DNA of 64,000 nucleotides from Xanthomonas sacchari (GTDB lineage Bacteria > Pseudomonadota > Gammaproteobacteria > Xanthomonadales > Xanthomonadaceae): assembly GCF_040529065.1 (NCBI RefSeq), contig NZ_CP132343.1, forward strand, positions 3,038,001 through 3,102,000, written 5' to 3'. The notes under the pieces were generated by a model. That model saw only the letters and a list, made by a program, of their open reading frames with translations. It had not been told where the DNA came from and made no database searches. This document shows, in pieces, positions 17,297-25,729 of the stretch. Positions within the stretch are counted from its first letter, which is position 1. The number at the start of each line of letters is the position of its first letter. Position numbers and translations under genes: made by a program.

Positions 17297-18001
17297 TCAG
17301 CCGGCGGAGGAGCGCAGCGGCACCACGCGGATCTCCACGCGGCGGTTCTGCGCGCGGCCGGCCTCGGTGCTGTTGTCGGCGATCGGATACTTCTTGCCGG
17401 CGCCCAGGGTTTGGATGCGCTCGGGCTGCACGCCCTGCGCGGTCAGGTACGCGGCCACCGACGACGCGCGCTGTTCGGACAGGCGCTGGTTCACCGCATC
17501 GCTGCCGATGCTGTCGGTGTGGCCGACCACTTCGATCATGGTCTGGTTGTACTCGCCCAGGGTCTGCGCCACGCCGTTGAGCGCCGAATAGAACTGCGGC
17601 TTGAGCGTGGACTGGTTGAAATCGAAGGTGATGCCGTCGGGCAGATTGAGGGTGATGTTGTCGCCGTCGCGGCGCACGTCGATGCCGGTGTTGGCAGTGC
17701 GCTCGCGCAGCGCGCGCTCCTGGCGGTCCTGGTAGTTGCCGATCGCCGCGCCGCTGAGCGCGCCAATGCCGGCGCCGATCATTGCGTGCTGGCGGCGCTC
17801 GGTGGCGCTGCTGCCGCTGAGCAGGCCGGCGGCCACGCCGACTGCAGTGCCGATCAGCGCACCGCGGCCGGTGCGGTTCTGCTGCTCGGTGGGATTGCCG
17901 TACTGGTCGCGCTGCACGTAGGAGCCGCCGGTGGCGCAGGCGGACAGCACCAGCGCGCTGGCCAGGGCAACGGATATACCGCGGAGGGCGGTCGTTTTCA
18001 T
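17297..18001 (-). CDS. OmpA-family lipoprotein with glycine-zipper segment
   Basis: Outer-membrane lipoprotein that binds peptidoglycan. The signal peptide ends in the lipobox LVLSAC (Cys22). Residues about 45-90 form a glycine-zipper membrane-like segment (GALIGTAVGVAAGLLSG and MIGAGIGALSGAAIG). The C-terminal OmpA domain shows FDFNQSTLKP, VVGHTDSIGSDAVNQRLSEQRA and AQNRRVEIRV, the residues that grip diaminopimelate. The protein has 234 residues, like YiaD relatives. It is transcribed alone, convergent with the LysR gene and ends at the shared terminator. Confidence 0.92.
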   Translation of the reverse strand: MKTTALRGISVALASALVLSACATGGSYVQRDQYGNPTEQQNRTGRGALIGTAVGVAAGLLSGSSATERRQHAMIGAGIGALSGAAIGNYQDRQERALRERTANTGIDVRRDGDNITLNLPDGITFDFNQSTLKPQFYSALNGVAQTLGEYNQTMIEVVGHTDSIGSDAVNQRLSEQRASSVAAYLTAQGVQPERIQTLGAGKKYPIADNSTEAGRAQNRRVEIRVVPLRSSAG

Positions 18002-18096
18002 CGTGTTCTCTCCCGAACCTGGATGGACGTGGCCGCAGCATAAACAGCGCCACGCGAGGCGCGGATGAACGCGGCGCGGCGCGCGATGCGCCAGGT

Positions 18097-19551
18097 TCAG
18101 GAAGACGGCAACAGGGTCTCGGCGTCGGCCGCGCTCAACGGCTGCTCCCAATCGCTCATCAGCGCCAGGTACAGCAGCTTCTCGAATTCGGCGCCGACCC
18201 GCCGCATCACCGCGTCCGGATCCGGAATCAGGCGCGCATCGCCGATCAGGCCGAAGTGCACGCGGTGGTTGTAGCTCATGATCGACACGCCGACGCCGAT
18301 CGACCCGGTCTGCGGCACCCAGAACATCATCTCGCGCACGCGGCTGCCGGCCAGGTACAGCGGCTGCTGCGGCCCCGGCACGTTGGTCGCCACGGCGGTG
18401 GCCTTGCGGCTGAACAGGTCCAGCGCCGCCGACTGCAGCGCCGCCGGCGCCATGCCCACCGCCGCGAGCAGACCGAACACCACCATCGCCTGCCGCGACT
18501 GCTTGAGCTGCTGCATCGATTCGGCCACGCACTGCAGCCGCCGCACCGGATTGGCCTCGCCCACCGGCAGGTCCAGGAACACCAGGCCGAAGTGGTTGCC
18601 GAGCTTGCGCGCGTGCTCCAGCGGGCGCAGGTTGACCGGCACGGTGGCGCGCAGGGTCACCCCGTCCAGGCGTTCGCCGCGTTCGAGCATGTAGTCGCGC
18701 AAGGCGCCGGCCATGGTCGCCATCAGCACGTCGTTGACCGTGCAGTCGCAGGCGCGGCCGACCGCCTTGACCTCGTCCAGGTCCAGCGGCTCGGCCCAGG
18801 CCACGCGCTTGCTGACGCCGAGGCGGCCACGCAGCAGCGTCGGCGGATCGTCGGCCAGCAGCAAGGCATTGACCAGTTCGCGGCCGATCAGCCCACCTTC
18901 GCGTGCCAGCATCTGTGGCAGGTTCGGGTCCTGCGCCATCGCCCTGCCCTTGTCGAGCATGCGCCCGCCGAGCTTGAGGTAGCGGTCCACCGCACCGACC
19001 CGACGCACCACTTCCTTGCCGTCGTCCTTGAGCCAGGCGCGCTCGAGCTGCGCCGACGGCTCCGGAGTGCGCTGGGTATCGGTCAGCGACAGCAGCACCT
19101 GCACCAGGGCGATGCCGTCGGCGTAGCTGTGGTGGATCCGCGCCACCAGCGCCGAGCCGCCTTCGTAGCGCTCGATCAGGTGGAACTGCCACAGCGGCTT
19201 GGTCTTGTCCAAGGGCGTGGACGCCATCTGTCCGGCGAAGCGCTCCAGCGCCTTCTTCTGCCCGCGCCCGGGCAAGGCCGACAGGCGCACGTGCCAGTCC
19301 AGATCGAAATCGTCGTCGCGCTGCCAGTAGGCGCCGGTGGCGGTCTCCACCGGCTTCTGCAGGAACCGCGGAAACGCCAGGAAGCGCTTGCGCACCAGTT
19401 GCTTGAGCGCAGGCAGGGTCAGCGGCTCGTCGAACATCAGCACGCCGGTGATCATCATCGGATTGGTCGGCCGGTCCATCCGCAACCAGGCGGTGTCCAC
19501 GCGCGACATCGGTTCGCGCTGCGGCTTGCGGCGAGCTGAGCTGGTGGCCAT
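18097..19551 (-). CDS. Wax ester synthase/diacylglycerol acyltransferase (WS/DGAT) family protein
   Basis: Acyl-CoA dependent O-acyltransferase that esterifies alcohols or diacylglycerol. The catalytic HHxxxDG motif is intact as HHSYADG (His140, His141, Asp145, Gly146). PLWQFHLIER precedes it and the C-terminal half carries NVPGPQQPLYLAG, a second family signature. The length of 484 residues is normal. The ATG at 19551 gives an Arg/Lys-rich lead; ATG at residue 15 (PMSRVDTAWLRMD), where family similarity begins, is an alternative start. The neighbours (OmpA lipoprotein, photolyase) give no functional hint. Whether this bacterium stores neutral lipid cannot be told from the sequence. Confidence 0.92.
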   Translation of the reverse strand: MATSSARRKPQREPMSRVDTAWLRMDRPTNPMMITGVLMFDEPLTLPALKQLVRKRFLAFPRFLQKPVETATGAYWQRDDDFDLDWHVRLSALPGRGQKKALERFAGQMASTPLDKTKPLWQFHLIERYEGGSALVARIHHSYADGIALVQVLLSLTDTQRTPEPSAQLERAWLKDDGKEVVRRVGAVDRYLKLGGRMLDKGRAMAQDPNLPQMLAREGGLIGRELVNALLLADDPPTLLRGRLGVSKRVAWAEPLDLDEVKAVGRACDCTVNDVLMATMAGALRDYMLERGERLDGVTLRATVPVNLRPLEHARKLGNHFGLVFLDLPVGEANPVRRLQCVAESMQQLKQSRQAMVVFGLLAAVGMAPAALQSAALDLFSRKATAVATNVPGPQQPLYLAGSRVREMMFWVPQTGSIGVGVSIMSYNHRVHFGLIGDARLIPDPDAVMRRVGAEFEKLLYLALMSDWEQPLSAADAETLLPSS

Positions 19552-19646
19552 GCGGGCTCCTGTCCGAGCCCGGAGTGAATCATGGCCCCGCGAAGGGCGT
19601 CAATCGCGCCTGCGCCCGGGCTGCGCCGCGCAACACGGCGCGATGT

Positions 19647-21068
19647 TCAACCGGCGGCGGTCTCGCGGTACGCGGCCAGCGCCGCGTCGCGGCCGGCGGC
19701 CAGGTCCACGATCGGCTGACGCGGATACTGCGGCGCAGCCTGCGCCAGCCGCTGCGGCGCCTGCCAGGGCGCGAAGCGATCGGCCAACGGCAGCGCCGCA
19801 AGCTCCGGCACCCAGCGCGCGATGTACTCGCCCTTCGGATCGAACTTCTGCGCCTGGGTCACCGGATTGAACACGCGGAAATACGGCGCGGCGTCGGCGC
19901 CGGTGCCGGCCACCCACTGCCAGCCCAGGGTGTTGTTGGCCAGGTCTGCATCGACCAGGGTGTCCCAGAACCAGCGCGCGCCTTCGGACCAATGCACGCG
20001 CAGGTGCTTGCACAGGTAGCTGGCGACGATCATGCGCACGCGGTTGTGCATCCAGCCGGTGTGCCACAGCTCGCGCAGGCCGGCATCGACGATCGGCACG
20101 CCGGTGCGTCCACGCTGCCAGGCGTGCAACTGCGCGGGATCGGGCGTGGCCCAGCGAAAGCGCTCGAAGCGCGGATTGAGGTTGCGCTCGGGCGTGTCGG
20201 GAAAATGGTGCAGCAGGTGATGGGCGAAGTCGCGCCAGCCAAGCTGGCGGATGTAACCGTCGATCGCCGCGGCGGTGGCGGCACGGCGATGGCGCTCCAG
20301 GGTGGCGACGATGCGCCATGGAGCGATCTCGCCGAAATGCAGATGCGGCGACAGCCGCGAGGTGCCGACCTGGTCCGGGCGGTCGCGACCGTCGAGATAG
20401 TCGCGCAGCGCGCCGTCGACGAACACGTCCAGCGCCTCGTGCGCGCCCGCCTCGCCCGGCTGCCAGACCTCCCAGAAACCGCGGTCCCACTCCAGCGTCG
20501 GCGCCAGGCCGAGCCGCTCCAGCGGCAGGCTGTCCAGCGTCGCGGGCGGCGGCGGCAGCGTCTTCGGCGCGGCCTGCAACGCCGGCACCTGCCAGTGGCT
20601 CAGCGCGCTGCGCCAGAACGGCGTGAATACCTTGTACGGGCCGCCCTGCTGCGTCGCCAGTTGCCAGGGCTCGAACAGCAGCGCGCTGTTATGGCTGTGT
20701 ACCTCCAGCCCCTGTTCGCGCAGTTCGCGCTTGAGCCGCGCATCGCGCGGCTGCGTGGCCGGCTCGTAGCGGCGGTTCCAGTACACCGCCTCCGCGCTGC
20801 AGTCGGCGATCACCTGGCGCAAGGCAGCCTCGGCCGGGCCCTGGCGCAGGATCAGGCGCGAACCGCGCGCGCGCAGTTGCGCGTCCAGCGCCGCCAGCGA
20901 GCGCTGCAGCCAACTGCGCGAGGCCGCGCCCGCGGCCCATGCGCCCTCGTCTTCCGGACTGTGCAGGTACACCGGCACCGGCGTGTGCCCGGCATCCAGC
21001 GCGGCCTGCAAGGCGGGTTGATCGTGCAGGCGCAGGTCGCGCCGGAACCAGACGATGGCGTAGCTCAT
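19647..21068 (-). CDS. phrB: Deoxyribodipyrimidine photolyase
   Basis: Light-driven repair of cyclobutane pyrimidine dimers. The N-terminal alpha/beta antenna domain opens with IVWFRRDLRLHDQPAL. The C-terminal FAD domain has TSRLSPHLHFGEIAPW, the DNA and FAD contact region GRTGVPIVDAGLRELWHTG and WMHNRVRMIVASYL, and the conserved NNTLGWQWVAG followed by PYFRVFNP. The length is 473 residues, the typical class I size. The ATG at 21068 directly starts the family sequence; the frame continues upstream only into unrelated sequence. It is transcribed alone, divergent from the secreted-protein gene. Confidence 0.95.
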   Translation of the reverse strand: MSYAIVWFRRDLRLHDQPALQAALDAGHTPVPVYLHSPEDEGAWAAGAASRSWLQRSLAALDAQLRARGSRLILRQGPAEAALRQVIADCSAEAVYWNRRYEPATQPRDARLKRELREQGLEVHSHNSALLFEPWQLATQQGGPYKVFTPFWRSALSHWQVPALQAAPKTLPPPPATLDSLPLERLGLAPTLEWDRGFWEVWQPGEAGAHEALDVFVDGALRDYLDGRDRPDQVGTSRLSPHLHFGEIAPWRIVATLERHRRAATAAAIDGYIRQLGWRDFAHHLLHHFPDTPERNLNPRFERFRWATPDPAQLHAWQRGRTGVPIVDAGLRELWHTGWMHNRVRMIVASYLCKHLRVHWSEGARWFWDTLVDADLANNTLGWQWVAGTGADAAPYFRVFNPVTQAQKFDPKGEYIARWVPELAALPLADRFAPWQAPQRLAQAAPQYPRQPIVDLAAGRDAALAAYRETAAG

Positions 21069-21567
21069 GCGAGGGGACGCAGCGAAGGACGCGCCATGAT
21101 ACGGATCGGGTGCAGCGGCCAGGTGAGCATGCGGCAACGCAACGGCATGCGCCTGCGCGCTGCTGTGCCTGGCCCGATGCGGGCCGCACTGACCGGATTT
21201 CGTAGACATCGCCACGCGCCACGCACGTGCGCCTCGCCTGCCCTGCTATAACGCCGAGGCGGGCGCCGTCATGTCGAAGCGGCGCCGCGACCGCTGCTGT
21301 TGGATGACGTTCCGGGGAAGGACGTCCTCCATGCTTTCGCTGCACCGCGCACGACACGGCCACGGCCGTCTCGCGCGCACGGGGAACATCCGCCATCGCT
21401 TCTGCGACCTCACGGCCACCACGGCCGGCGAGCGTGGCGGCGTGCGGCCCGAACCGCCCGCGCCCGGACCTGCATCGCCAGGACCGCGCCGCGCTGCGGG
21501 CAGCCGACGGCGCAACACGGTCATGCCCATCGCCGACATCCGCAACACCCTCAGGAGAGCAAGACCC
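21069..21567. other. Intergenic region between photolyase and secreted-protein genes
   Basis: About 500 bases. The frame of the downstream gene stays open from 21271, but the 99 residues it would add are Arg/Gly/Pro-rich and would bury the signal peptide internally, so I treat them as untranslated. AGGAGA just before ATG 21568 marks the true start. No other gene, repeat or RNA is recognisable. Confidence 0.5.
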
Positions 21568-22062
21568 ATGGACAAGCGCATCGCAAAAGCCGCCCTCACC
21601 CTCGCGCTGAGCCTCGCCGCCCCGCTGGCGATGGCCTGCAGCACCGAGATCGAGGAAGGCCCGGGATCGTGCGGTTACCAACCGCCGGGCAGCGGCGGCG
21701 GCAGCACGCCGGTCTACACGCTGCAGGGCGTGATCCAGAACCAGGGCTACGAGTCCGACAACCGGCCGGCCGGCGGCAAGCGCCTGAAGATCCGCGCCTA
21801 CTCGCGCTTCGCCAACGCCAACAACGACCGCGTCGACGCCAACTACATCAACGTGCGCTGCAACGCCTACGACCCGTACGGCAACGGCTACACCACCGAT
21901 TACGACGAGGAAGGCAACGGCGCCCTGGTCGACGTGCACTTCACGTCGAACTTCGTCTACGGCGCATACCGCAAGATCACCGTGGTCTGCACCCATCATG
22001 CCGAGTACGGCGCCAACACCTACGACACCACCAGCAACGCCCAGATCGACATTCCCTACTGA
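21568..22062 (+). CDS. Secreted protein of unknown function
   Basis: I do not recognise the family. Residues 1-23 are a clear signal peptide (MDKRIAKAALTLALSL then APLAMAC), with a Cys directly at the likely cleavage point. That Cys could make it a lipoprotein, though AMAC is a weak lipobox. The mature part is about 140 residues, with a Gly/Ser/Pro linker (PPGSGGGSTP), many Asn, Tyr and Asp, and alternating short strands (YTLQGVIQNQGY, RLKIRAYSRF, YINVRCNAYD, KITVVCTHHAEYG). It has four further Cys that could form disulphides. This looks like an extracellular or periplasmic beta-protein. AGGAGA precedes the ATG at proper distance. It is a single gene, convergent with dnaB. Confidence 0.8.
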   Translation: MDKRIAKAALTLALSLAAPLAMACSTEIEEGPGSCGYQPPGSGGGSTPVYTLQGVIQNQGYESDNRPAGGKRLKIRAYSRFANANNDRVDANYINVRCNAYDPYGNGYTTDYDEEGNGALVDVHFTSNFVYGAYRKITVVCTHHAEYGANTYDTTSNAQIDIPY

Positions 22063-22149
22063 TCCTCGCTGCCTCCGCACGCACGCCGGCGTCCGCAGCC
22101 TCGCGGGCGCCGCGCGTCGCGACCGCTGCCCGCAGGTGCGGGCGGCGGC

Positions 22150-23568
22150 TTACTCGAACGCGCCCACCGAGTCGTGGGCGAGATTGTCGAAGCGGGTGTA
22201 TTCGCCGAAGAACTTGAGCTTGCACGACCCAGTCGGGCCGCCGCGGTGCTTGCCGATGATGATTTCTGCCAGGCCCTTGTCCGGCGAGTTTTCCTTGTTG
22301 TAGTAGTCGTCGCGGTAGATGAACACGATCATGTCCGCGTCCTGCTCGATCGCGCCGGATTCGCGCAGGTCGGCCATCACCGGACGCTTGTCGGTGCGGG
22401 TTTCCAGCGAGCGGTTGAGCTGCGACAGCGCGATCACCGGCACACCCAGCTCCTTGGCCAGGCCCTTGAGCGAGCGCGAGATCTCCGAGATCTCGGTGGC
22501 GCGGTTCTCGCTGTTGCCGGGTACCGACATCAGCTGCAGGTAGTCGATCACGATCAGGCCCAGGTCGTGCTCGCGCTTGAGCCGGCGCGCCTTGGAGCGC
22601 AGCACTTCCGGCGACACGCCCGGCGTGTCGTCGATGAAGATCTTGGTCTCCTTGAGCATCTTGATCGCGCCGGTGACGCGCGCCCAGTCCTCGTCCTCGA
22701 GCTGGCCGGTACGCAGGCGTTGCGCGTTGATGCGGCCGTTGGAGGAGATCAGGCGCATCGCCAGCTGCGAGGCCGACATTTCCATCGAGAACACCGCCAC
22801 CGCCTTCTTCGACTTGATCGCCGCGTACTCGGCGATGTTCAGCGCGAAGGTGGTCTTGCCCATCGCCGGACGCGCGGCGAGGATGATCAGGTCGGTCGGC
22901 TGCAGGCCGGCGGTCATTGCATCGAAGTCGGTGTAGCCGGTCGGCAGGCCGGTGATGTTGCCGCCGTTCTCGAAGCGGTTGCGCAGTTCCTCGAACGCGT
23001 CCTTCAACGCACCTGGCATTGCCACGAAGTCGCTGCGCCCGCGCGCACCGGCCTCGGCGATCTGGAACACGGCCTTTTCCGCCGACGCCAGCAGTTCCGA
23101 GCTCTCGCGCCCTTCCGGCTGGAAGCCGTCGTTGACGATGGTGGTGCCGACCTCGATCAGTTGCCGCAGCACCGCCTTGTCGCGGACGATTTCGGCGTAG
23201 GCGACGATGTTGGCCGCCGAGGGCGTGGTGCTGGCCAGTTCGATCAGGTACGCACCATCGCCGACCATCTCCAGCTTGCCCTGCGATTCGAACCACTCGC
23301 CCAGGGTCACCGCGTCGAACGGGCGCCCCTTTTCGGCCAGCTCGCGGATCGCGCGGTAGATCAACTGGTGATCGCGCCGGTAGAAATCATTTTCGGTCAA
23401 CTGATCGTTGACCCGGTCGTAAGCGTCTGGCGCCAGCATCAGGCCGCCGAGCACGGCCTGTTCGGCCTCGATCGAGTGCGGCGGCACACGCAACTGGTCG
23501 AGACGCGGCTCGCTGCGTTCGCTGCGCTCGCTCTTGCGATCGCCGCGGTAGCCGGGACGGGCGGACAT
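22150..23568 (-). CDS. dnaB: Replicative DNA helicase DnaB
   Basis: Hexameric 5'-3' helicase of the replication fork. The N-terminal domain begins with PHSIEAEQAVLGGLML and contains DHQLIYRAIRELAEKG; the RecA-like motor has Walker A ARPAMGKTT at 232-240, VAVFSMEMSASQLAMR, Walker B LGLIVIDYLQLM and ALSQLNRSLETR. The length of 472 residues is normal. The first 25 residues are Arg/Ser/Glu-rich (DRKSERSERSEP), a low-complexity lead often seen in this gene. No intein interrupts it. It is transcribed alone. Confidence 0.97.
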   Translation of the reverse strand: MSARPGYRGDRKSERSERSEPRLDQLRVPPHSIEAEQAVLGGLMLAPDAYDRVNDQLTENDFYRRDHQLIYRAIRELAEKGRPFDAVTLGEWFESQGKLEMVGDGAYLIELASTTPSAANIVAYAEIVRDKAVLRQLIEVGTTIVNDGFQPEGRESSELLASAEKAVFQIAEAGARGRSDFVAMPGALKDAFEELRNRFENGGNITGLPTGYTDFDAMTAGLQPTDLIILAARPAMGKTTFALNIAEYAAIKSKKAVAVFSMEMSASQLAMRLISSNGRINAQRLRTGQLEDEDWARVTGAIKMLKETKIFIDDTPGVSPEVLRSKARRLKREHDLGLIVIDYLQLMSVPGNSENRATEISEISRSLKGLAKELGVPVIALSQLNRSLETRTDKRPVMADLRESGAIEQDADMIVFIYRDDYYNKENSPDKGLAEIIIGKHRGGPTGSCKLKFFGEYTRFDNLAHDSVGAFE

Positions 23569-23818
23569 AGGCTGGATCTTCTCTGTGGGGCGCGGGCGCC
23601 GGGCGCGGCCTCACCGCGGCCCGGGCACCGATTTTAGTCGCCGCGCCCGGCGGGGGCTAGGGCGAGACGCCGGCCGAACGGCAGCGCGCCTTACTGCGGT
23701 CGGCCGACCCTGGGGACAAGTCTGGGGACAACCGGTTGAGAACCTCGCCGAACCCCTGCGGCACAAGGCCCACCCTGCCCAATCCACGCATCGCCGACCG
23801 CGAGCGCCGGCGCAGCGC

Positions 23819-24373
23819 TCAGGCCTGCAGCTCGTCAATCCAGGCAATGAACTTGTCGACGAAACCGGCGAGGAACTTGCGGGTGCGCTCGTCGTCGATC
23901 GCGCCGTCCTCGGCGATCAGCCCCTCCTTGAACTGCAGAAAGATTTCCGGCTGCCCCAACACCGGCATGTCCAGGTAGGCCAGCACGTTGCGCAGGTGCT
24001 GTTGCGCCAGGGCGGTGCCGATCGCCCCGGGCGAGGTGCCGCACACCGCCGCCGGCTTGCCGGTGAAGGCGCTCTCGCCGTACGGACGCGAGCCCAGGTC
24101 GATGGCGTTCTTGAGCACGCCGGGGATGGAGCGGTTGTACTCCGGGGTGACGAACAGCACCGCGTCGGCGCCGCTGACCTGCGTCTTCAGGCGCCGGCCC
24201 TGCGCCGGATAGTCGTGGTCGTGGTCCTGGTTGTACAGCGGCAGGTCGCCGATCTCGACGTACTCGAAGCGCGCACGGTCGCCGGCAAGTCGCTCCAGCG
24301 CGTGCGCCAGGCGCCGGTTGAACGATTCCTTGCGCAGGCTGCCGACGAAGACGGCGATGCGGTACTGGCTCAT
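23819..24373 (-). CDS. NADPH-dependent FMN reductase family protein
   Basis: Flavodoxin-like reductase of 184 residues. FVGSLRKESFNRRLAHALE is the FMN phosphate loop and TPEYNRSIPGVLKNAIDLGS the isoalloxazine-side signature of the NADPH-dependent FMN reductase/quinone or chromate reductase group. SPGAIGTALAQQHLRNVLAYLDMP is the conserved C-terminal element. The ATG at 24373 is preceded by a purine-rich stretch. The upstream gene in the same direction is a GST 52 bases away; the two may share a transcript and both fit detoxification, which is inference. Confidence 0.92.
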   Translation of the reverse strand: MSQYRIAVFVGSLRKESFNRRLAHALERLAGDRARFEYVEIGDLPLYNQDHDHDYPAQGRRLKTQVSGADAVLFVTPEYNRSIPGVLKNAIDLGSRPYGESAFTGKPAAVCGTSPGAIGTALAQQHLRNVLAYLDMPVLGQPEIFLQFKEGLIAEDGAIDDERTRKFLAGFVDKFIAWIDELQA

Positions 24374-24425
24374 GGCGTTGCTCCAGACTGAATGGATCTT
24401 CAGGCTAGCCGCCGCCGCGCGGCAG

Positions 24426-25103
24426 TCAGGTGAACGCCGTTGACGTCCCGGTCTGCGCCAAACGTGCCTGCACGTCCTCCGGCAGCGGCGGCAGCGCCAC
24501 GAAACCCGGCGTCGCGCGCACCCGCTGCAGCCAGTCGCACAGCGCCGGATACTGCGTCAGCGCGATGCCGGCATCGCCGGCGCAATGGGTGTAGGCGAAC
24601 AACGCGATGTCGGCGATGCCGTAGGCCGGGCCGGTGAACCAGGCCTGCGCCTGCAGGTGCTGCTCCATCACCGCCAGCGCCCGCATCGCGCCCTCGCGCA
24701 GGCGCGGGAGTTCGGCGCGCCGCGGCGAATCGGGCGGCGTCCAGCCGCAGACGAAGCGCGCCACCGCCACGTAGGGCTCGTGGCTGTACTGCTCGAAGAA
24801 CAGCCAGCTCAGCGCCTGCGCGCGCTGCCAGGGATCGGCGGGCAGATAGCCGGTGCCCTCGGCCAGCCAGCACAGGATGGCGTTGGACTCGGCCAGCACG
24901 CGGCCGTCCTCGCGCTCCAGCAGCGGCACCTTGCCGTTTGGATTCTTGGCCAGGAACGCCGGAGTGCGGGTCTGGCCGTTGGCGCTGTCGATCTCGATCC
25001 AGCGGTAGCCGCAGCCGAGCTGGTCCAGCAGCAGCCGCACCTTGTAGCAGTTGCCGGACAGCGCCATGCCGTACACGGTCAGGGGAAAACGTTCGGATGC
25101 CAT
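24426..25103 (-). CDS. Glutathione S-transferase family protein
   Basis: Conjugates glutathione to electrophiles, 225 residues. The thioredoxin-like N-terminal domain reads LTVYGMALSGNCYKVRLLLDQ, has NPNGKVPLLE (cis-Pro loop) and LAESNAILCWLAEG (glutathione gamma-Glu contact). The helical C-terminal domain contains YGIADIALFAYTHCAGDAG with the N-capping Asp. The start at ATG 25103 is the first that gives the domain without an unrelated lead. It lies 37 bases downstream of an acetyltransferase gene and 52 upstream of the FMN reductase, all on the minus strand. Confidence 0.92.
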   Translation of the reverse strand: MASERFPLTVYGMALSGNCYKVRLLLDQLGCGYRWIEIDSANGQTRTPAFLAKNPNGKVPLLEREDGRVLAESNAILCWLAEGTGYLPADPWQRAQALSWLFFEQYSHEPYVAVARFVCGWTPPDSPRRAELPRLREGAMRALAVMEQHLQAQAWFTGPAYGIADIALFAYTHCAGDAGIALTQYPALCDWLQRVRATPGFVALPPLPEDVQARLAQTGTSTAFT

Positions 25104-25140
25104 GCGCCGCTCCTGTGTCGAATGCCGCTGTCGTGCTGGT

Positions 25141-25680
25141 TCAGCGCCGCGCCTGCCATTGCGCGCGCGACTGGCCCCACACCTCCACATCGAACGCCTG
25201 CAGCGGCTCGGGCAGGCGGTCCTGGCGCAGGTAGCGCGAGCCCAGCTTGGCCGCCACCGCCTTGGAGTTGGCGTTATCCGGCACGATAGTGTGGATCACC
25301 TCGCTCCAGCCCAACTGCGCGAACGCCCAGTCGATCGACGCGGTCGCCGCTTCCGGCGCATAGCCCTGGCCCCAGAACGCACGCGCGATGCCCCAGCCGA
25401 CTTCCGGGCCCGGCCAGTCGTGCGGCTGCCAGGGGCCGACCCGGCCGATCCACTGCCCGCTGCGCTTCTCGATCACCGAGAACATCGCAAATCCCTGCAA
25501 CTGCCAACTGCCGACCAGCGAGGTCAGGCTGCGCCAGACCACCGACGGCACCTGCACGCCACCGAGGTGGTGCATGGTCTGCGCATCGGCGGAAAACGCG
25601 CAGAGCGCCGCGAAATCCTCGGCAGTGGGCGGGCGCAGCAACAGGCGCTCGGTCTCCACACGTACATCGAACACGCTCAT
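25141..25680 (-). CDS. GNAT family N-acetyltransferase (RimJ/RimL-like)
   Basis: Acetyl-CoA dependent acetyltransferase of 179 residues. RVETERLLLRPPTAEDFAAL is the RimJ-type opening, WGIARAFWGQGYAPEAATAS the acetyl-CoA binding motif A (variant of Q/RxxGxG/A), and VPDNANSKAVAAKLGSRYL the closing motif B. The substrate is unknown. The ATG at 25680 begins directly before the family sequence. It is 49 bases downstream of the acyl-CoA dehydrogenase gene and probably in the same transcript as the GST and FMN reductase genes. Confidence 0.92.
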   Translation of the reverse strand: MSVFDVRVETERLLLRPPTAEDFAALCAFSADAQTMHHLGGVQVPSVVWRSLTSLVGSWQLQGFAMFSVIEKRSGQWIGRVGPWQPHDWPGPEVGWGIARAFWGQGYAPEAATASIDWAFAQLGWSEVIHTIVPDNANSKAVAAKLGSRYLRQDRLPEPLQAFDVEVWGQSRAQWQARR

Positions 25681-25729
25681 CGTCGGTCCTCCTGCAAAAC
25701 GGGCCCGCAACCGCACGCGGGCCAGGGGT

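Noticed and set aside
21271-21567. N-terminal extension of the secreted-protein gene
   Set aside because: The extension is Arg/Gly-rich and would place the signal peptide inside the protein; AGGAGA before ATG 21568 marks a better start.
23709-23731. TGGGGACAA repeated twice upstream of dnaB, considered as iterons or a control site
   Set aside because: Only two short copies with no AT-rich unwinding region or DnaA boxes; not enough for an origin or operator call.
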